From: Psychrobacter sp.
GTDB lineage: Bacteria > Pseudomonadota > Gammaproteobacteria > Pseudomonadales > Moraxellaceae
Length of the DNA: 8,674 nt
Direction of reading: 5' to 3'
Assembly: GCA_029256865.1 (NCBI GenBank)
Contig: JARIEH010000189.1
Location: forward strand, 1 to 8,674
Each line of letters starts with the position of its first letter. Position 1 is the first letter of the stretch. The notes beneath the pieces were generated by a model, which saw only the letters and a list, made by a program, of their open reading frames with translations, was not told the DNA's origin and did not search any database. A program made the translations under genes and the position numbers. Below, piece after piece: positions 5,980 to 8,674 of the stretch.

Positions 5980-6000
5980 ATGGCTATATTCTATAACCAT
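5980..6000 (-). other. Hairpin following iscS
   Basis: ATGGCTATA (5980-5988) and TATAACCAT (5992-6000) pair at 8 of 9 positions with a 3-nt loop, 23 nt after the iscS stop. No T-run follows on the minus strand, so it is more likely a 3'-end stability or processing element than a terminator. Confidence 0.35.
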
Positions 6001-6023
6001 GTTGTTATGTGTTTTACCAAATT

Positions 6024-7250
6024 TTAGTGTTCAGCCCATACGACTGAATCTAAATCTACGCCATCTTGATACATATCCCAAAGGGGTGATAGGGCGCGTA
6101 GTTTATCAACAGCTTCATGCATTTGCTTGATAACAGTATCGATATCTTCTTCGGTGGTATAACGACCGAAACTAAAGCGAATCGAGCTGTGTGCCAATTC
6201 ATCTGGGCGACCAATAGCACGAAGTACATATGATGGCTCAAGCGTCGCTGAAGTACAGGCGGAACCTGATGATACGGCTAGGTCTTTTAGCGACATCATC
6301 AGTGATTCACCTTCAACGAAGTTGAAGCTGATGTTCACAATATTAGGTACGCTGTTCTCAAGATCACCATTTAGGTAAATTTCTTCGATATCTTGCAAGC
6401 CATTCCACAATTTTTGGCGTAGTTTTGCCGCATGAGCGTGGTCTTCTTCATAACGCTCATTGGCTAAAGCAAATGCCGCGCCTAGACCAACGATTTGATG
6501 CGTCGGCAATGTACCCGAACGCATACCGCGCTCATGGCCTCCGCCGTGCTGCTCTGCTTTTAGGCGCACACGCGGTTTGCGACTGACAAATAGCGCACCA
6601 ATACCTTTAGGGCCGTATGCTTTATGGCCTGAAAAACTCATTAAATCGATTTTCATCTTGGCAAGATCGACAGGTACTTTACCGATAGATTGTGCCCCAT
6701 CAACATGGAAGATGACGCCAGCTTCGCGAGTGATCTCGCCAATAGCGGCAACATCAGTGATCGTACCAAGCTCGTTATTCACCATCATCAGTGACACCAG
6801 GATGGTATCATCACGTAACGCCTCTTTGACTTGCTCTGGTAAAATAATACCAGTAGCAGCTTGTGGCTCAAGGTAAGTAATCTCATAGCCTTCTTGTTCA
6901 AGCTCACGGCAAGTATCTAGTACCGCTTTATGCTCAATCTTACTGGTGATAATATGCTTACCACGAGAGTGATAAAAATGGGCGGCACCTTTAATCGCTA
7001 GGTTATCAGATTCTGTCGCACCAGAAGTAAAAACGATCTCACGGGGATCGGCATTGATCGCTTCAGCGACTTGCTGACGTGCTGTTTCTACCGCTTCTTC
7101 TGCTTGCCAACCATAGCCATGTGAGCGCGAGGCTGGGTTACCAAAGATACCATCTACAGTCAGATACTCGCTCATTTTTGCAGCCACTGATTTGGCAACT
7201 GGCGTAGTGGCGGCGTAGTCTAAGTAAATAAGGGTGTTATGTTGGCTCAT
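6024..7250 (-). CDS. iscS: Cysteine desulfurase IscS
   Basis: This 408-residue PLP-dependent enzyme converts L-cysteine to L-alanine and passes the persulfide sulfur to IscU, and to tRNA thiolation and other partners (E. coli 404 residues). Visible residues are LDYAATTPV near the N-terminus, the cofactor region TSGATESDN (75-83), H107 (KIEHKAV), D184 and Q187 (HVDGAQS), the PLP-binding lysine K210 ([10 protein letters not shown]) and the catalytic loop cysteine C332 (SSGSACTSA). The C-terminus [12 protein letters not shown] matches the segment that contacts IscU. The frame remains open for 59 codons upstream, but those residues overlap iscR and are unlike IscS, so ATG 7250 is chosen. Its ATG overlaps the iscR stop (ATGA), with GAGG about 10 nt upstream inside iscR, which points to translational coupling to the repressor gene. 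Confidence 0.98.
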   Translation of the reverse strand: MSQHNTLIYLDYAATTPVAKSVAAKMSEYLTVDGIFGNPASRSHGYGWQAEEAVETARQQVAEAINADPREIVFTSGATESDNLAIKGAAHFYHSRGKHIITSKIEHKAVLDTCRELEQEGYEITYLEPQAATGIILPEQVKEALRDDTILVSLMMVNNELGTITDVAAIGEITREAGVIFHVDGAQSIGKVPVDLAKMKIDLMSFSGHKAYGPKGIGALFVSRKPRVRLKAEQHGGGHERGMRSGTLPTHQIVGLGAAFALANERYEEDHAHAAKLRQKLWNGLQDIEEIYLNGDLENSVPNIVNISFNFVEGESLMMSLKDLAVSSGSACTSATLEPSYVLRAIGRPDELAHSSIRFSFGRYTTEEDIDTVIKQMHEAVDKLRALSPLWDMYQDGVDLDSVVWAEH

Positions 7251-7759
7251 GCTGGGTTTGCCTCGCTGGTCGATAAGGTAATAGTATTGATGTCTTTTAA
7301 AGAAAACTCTTTTGTAGAAGATAGGTGCTGACGTAAGGATACGGACTGCACACTTTCTATGTCTAATAATTGTGCTAATGTTATATTTTTCAAGTACTGT
7401 TCGATATGGTTTGACAATGCGCACCATAGATCATGGGTCAAACACATCGCACCACCTTGACAGTCACCGCGTCCTTCACACTGCATCGCATTAACTGATT
7501 CGTCAACGGCAGATATGATGCTCATTACATCTATTTCATGCAAAGGCTTGGCCAAATGATAGCCGCCTGCAGCGCCACGTATACTAGTAACTAGACCGCG
7601 TTTGCGGAGTTTTGAGAACAACTGCTCAAGGTATGAAATAGATATAGACTGTCGTTTTGCAATATCAGATAAAGAAACCGCACTATCTTGTTGGCTGGTT
7701 TGTAACGCCAAATCTAGTAACGCCGTAACGGCATATCTACCTCGGGTAGTTAAACGCAT
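7247..7759 (-). CDS. iscR: Fe-S cluster-sensing transcriptional regulator IscR (Rrf2 family)
   Basis: This 170-residue Rrf2-family regulator binds a [2Fe-2S] cluster supplied by the Isc machinery and then represses its own operon. The apo form can regulate other genes. The N-terminal winged helix begins [19 protein letters not shown]; the recognition region is [17 protein letters not shown] (41-57), followed by the wing [11 protein letters not shown] (61-71). The unusual ligand set is present: C94, C100, C106 and H109 (E. coli C92/C98/C104/H107). The C-terminus from about residue 140 is divergent and slightly longer than in E. coli (162 residues). GGAG sits 7 nt before ATG 7759. The frame continues upstream, but those codons lie in the leader and are not family-like. 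It is the first gene of the operon and overlaps iscS by 4 nt. Confidence 0.97.
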   Translation of the reverse strand: MRLTTRGRYAVTALLDLALQTSQQDSAVSLSDIAKRQSISISYLEQLFSKLRKRGLVTSIRGAAGGYHLAKPLHEIDVMSIISAVDESVNAMQCEGRGDCQGGAMCLTHDLWCALSNHIEQYLKNITLAQLLDIESVQSVSLRQHLSSTKEFSLKDINTITLSTSEANPA

Positions 7760-7898
7760 AAAGTATCTCCAAGCTGATAAATGATGAACTGAATTCAATA
7801 ACGAGTTTATTATCATAATTTGGGTCGTTGAACTGAGCCTTACAGATATCAACCCTACTAATAAATCTAAACAAATCTACTGTCGTCGCTTTCAAACA

Positions 7899-7925
7899 GC
7901 AGATACTGAATCTGATGTATGCTGC
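7899..7925 (-). other. Stem-loop at the 5' end of the iscR transcript leader
   Basis: GCAG-ATAC (7899-7906) pairs with GTAT-G-CTGC (7917-7925), 8 bp with one bulged base and a 10-nt loop. With transcription starting near 7928, this hairpin would be at the very 5' end of a leader of about 170 nt. Such 5' hairpins commonly protect mRNA from 5'-end-dependent decay. The rest of the leader to the ribosome site at 7767 shows only a weak interrupted repeat (GGGTTGA ... TCAAC-GA-CCC). Confidence 0.4.
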
Positions 7926-7934
7926 GATAAGTTC

Positions 7935-7964
7935 ATTATACTTAATCCCGAGTAATTTAGTCAA
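7935..7964 (-). promoter_or_regulatory. Promoter of the isc operon (PiscR)
   Basis: On the minus strand TTGACT (7964-7959, 5 of 6 matches to TTGACA) and a perfect TATAAT (7940-7935) are separated by 18 bp. Transcription would start near 7928, about 170 nt before the iscR ATG. The overlapping IscR site makes this the main regulated promoter. Confidence 0.85.
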
Positions 7965-7968
7965 GATT
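7944..7968 (-). promoter_or_regulatory. IscR type 1 operator overlapping the -35 box
   Basis: The 25 bp from 7968 down to 7944 match the published E. coli type 1 consensus (ATASYYGACTRWWWYAGTCRRSTAT) at 20 positions by my hand alignment, including CTTGACT, the AAATTA centre and TCGGG. The site covers the -35 hexamer and spacer, so cluster-loaded IscR would block RNA polymerase. This supports classical negative feedback by Fe-S cluster status. Confidence 0.8.
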
Positions 7969-8004
7969 GAAATGTCGTTGAATGGTTAATCTTATCTATC
8001 GCCA

Positions 8005-8035
8005 ATATTAATAGAACCAAACCATGATATTAATA
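8005..8035. repeat. Two copies of ATATTAATA upstream of PiscR
   Basis: ATATTAATA occurs at 8005-8013 and 8027-8035, 22 bp apart, and each contains the palindrome TATTAATA. Their centres are roughly 81 and 103 bp upstream of the predicted iscR start. Two AT-rich dyads about two helical turns apart could be a regulator or nucleoid-protein site. Chance is a real alternative in this composition. Confidence 0.35.
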
Positions 8036-8052
8036 ATGACAATTAGAGATAA

Positions 8053-8083
8053 ATATAGGTGAGTGATTGACGATATAGGTAGG
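8053..8083. repeat. Direct repeat ATATAGGT, 20-bp period, upstream of PiscR
   Basis: ATATAGGTGAG (8053-8063) and ATATAGGTAGG (8073-8083) share nine of eleven bases and are exactly 20 bp apart, again close to two helical turns. With the ATATTAATA pair they make up most of the recognisable structure in the 213-bp gene-free stretch 7969-8181. Confidence 0.35.
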
Positions 8084-8104
8084 AATAGGCCATCGTTTAC
8101 TAAA

Positions 8105-8139
8105 ACGCTCAATAGCTATTTAATATAGTCATTGAGCGT
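8105..8139 (-). terminator. Long hairpin, probable terminator of the gene at 8182
   Basis: ACGCTCAAT (8105-8113) pairs perfectly with ATTGAGCGT (8131-8139). Inside, CTAT and ATAG (8116-8119/8125-8128) extend the stem past one mismatch and a G-T pair. On the minus strand it lies 42 nt after the stop codon of the upstream gene and is followed by TTTT, a short U-run, so termination may be moderate. It insulates the isc promoter from the upstream gene. Confidence 0.55.
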
Positions 8140-8181
8140 ATGAAGTTGTGAGAGCGGTGATTTTTCGTGACAAGCCAATCA

Positions 8182-8674
8182 CTAATTTAAAAATAAAGCA
8201 ATGATAGCGATAATCGCAATAATAACAGCGATTACAGCAGAAATCGTTAGCACTTTTTGTTTGCTTTGCAGCTCTTTTACTGTTGTTTCGAGTTCACGAT
8301 TTTTAATGGTTAGTGTATTGATTTGAGTTTGCTGTTCTTTAATGCGCAGCTTGTAGTCGTTTTTTCTCTCTTCCATCTCTTCAGTACTGGGTTTGGTCTT
8401 GCCGTTGCCGCCTTTAAATCTCTTGATGATACTTTGAATTAGGCTGCCCATGCCTAACTGCATAATGAATTGCTTAACCCATTGTACTTGTTTCAACTCG
8501 CCACGCATCTGTAATTTATCAGTAGCATCACTGCCATGAGAGGCAATGGCATTCAATACTTGGATACTATAAGCGTTGATGACAATATCAGGCTCACTAC
8601 GATCAGCAGGTAGTTGAGCATCTAAGAGCACACCTTTGTAGCTGAAGGTTGCAAAGACTTCAACATGAGGCAAG
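8182..8674 (-). CDS. Unrecognised protein with coiled coil and C-terminal membrane anchor (5' end outside window)
   Basis: The frame is open to the window edge. A TTG at 8673 would give 163 residues, but with no upstream sequence the gene is treated as 5'-incomplete. I do not recognise the family. The first roughly 85 residues look globular, containing FSYKGVLLDAQLP and a later amphipathic stretch (VKQFIMQLGMGSLIQSIIKRFKGG). A charged linker (88-105) and a probable coiled coil rich in E, K and Q (about 105-140, with I111, I118, L121 and further hydrophobic positions) follow. One hydrophobic segment at about 141-162 (VLTISAVIAVIIAIIAIIALFL) lies directly at the C-terminus, with a lysine-rich flank (KQK) on its N-terminal side. 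This is a tail-anchored layout: the bulk of the protein would face the cytoplasm. It is codirectional with isc but is probably separated from it by the hairpin at 8105-8139. Confidence 0.75.
   Translation of the reverse strand, partial: LPHVEVFATFSYKGVLLDAQLPADRSEPDIVINAYSIQVLNAIASHGSDATDKLQMRGELKQVQWVKQFIMQLGMGSLIQSIIKRFKGGNGKTKPSTEEMEERKNDYKLRIKEQQTQINTLTIKNRELETTVKELQSKQKVLTISAVIAVIIAIIAIIALFLN

Noticed and set aside
6577..6876. 99-codon open frame opposite iscS
   Set aside because: It is antisense to conserved iscS sequence with no ribosome site or recognisable motif.
7251..7427. 59-residue N-terminal extension of IscS
   Set aside because: It overlaps the coding end of iscR in another frame and is unlike any IscS N-terminus; ATG 7250 gives the normal start [17 protein letters not shown].
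7760..7852. 31-residue in-frame extension of IscR
   Set aside because: It lies in the untranslated leader; GGAG stands 7 nt before ATG 7759, and IscR proteins start with MRLT.
7737..7964. 75-codon open frame in the iscR leader on the minus strand
   Set aside because: Its first codon is the TTG of the -35 box, upstream of the predicted transcription start, and it overlaps the start of iscR. The sequence has no family features.
1..8674. CRISPR array, insertion sequence, tRNA or other mobile feature
   Set aside because: No repeat-spacer pattern, transposase, tRNA cloverleaf or flanking duplications were found. All recognised genes are conserved housekeeping genes with uniform composition.

Overview
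The window carries a housekeeping locus of a gammaproteobacterium: the iron-sulfur cluster (isc) assembly operon on the minus strand, facing the 3' end of mfd and a HIT-family gene on the plus strand. The organism is probably a member of the Moraxellaceae, most likely Psychrobacter. This is inferred from the moderately AT-rich base composition, the A/T-rich gaps, gammaproteobacterial-type Isc proteins very close to those of E. coli, and the gene neighbourhood. No database search was possible, so the genus is a judgement.

Layout from left to right: the last 327 codons of mfd (1-984, +); a HIT-domain protein (1083-1514, +); a bidirectional terminator (1551-1583); then, on the minus strand, the operon read from right to left: iscR (7759-7247), iscS (7250-6024), iscU (5836-5426), iscA (5192-4872), hscB (4765-4184), hscA (3946-2069) and fdx (1959-1621). 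Upstream of the iscR promoter region (7935-7968) lies about 210 bp of AT-rich DNA with repeats and a long hairpin. Beyond it is the 3' part of an unrecognised minus-strand gene for a protein with a coiled coil and a C-terminal membrane anchor (8182-8674, running off the window).

The operon genes form one pathway. IscS takes sulfur from cysteine, IscU is the scaffold, HscA and HscB drive cluster release, IscA is an A-type carrier, ferredoxin supplies electrons, and IscR is the [2Fe-2S] sensor that represses the operon. A good match to the IscR type 1 site overlaps the -35 box of the iscR promoter, so the usual feedback loop appears to be present. No iscX follows fdx.

I see no new defence, mobile or biosynthetic system. 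What is unusual is the non-coding architecture. iscR and iscS overlap by 4 nt, while every other gap in the operon is 106-237 bp. Most of these gaps carry perfect palindromes or hairpins, including a strong terminator-like hairpin between iscU and iscA and a candidate promoter in front of hscA. This suggests that the operon is divided into separately tuned segments (iscRSU / iscA-hscB / hscA-fdx).
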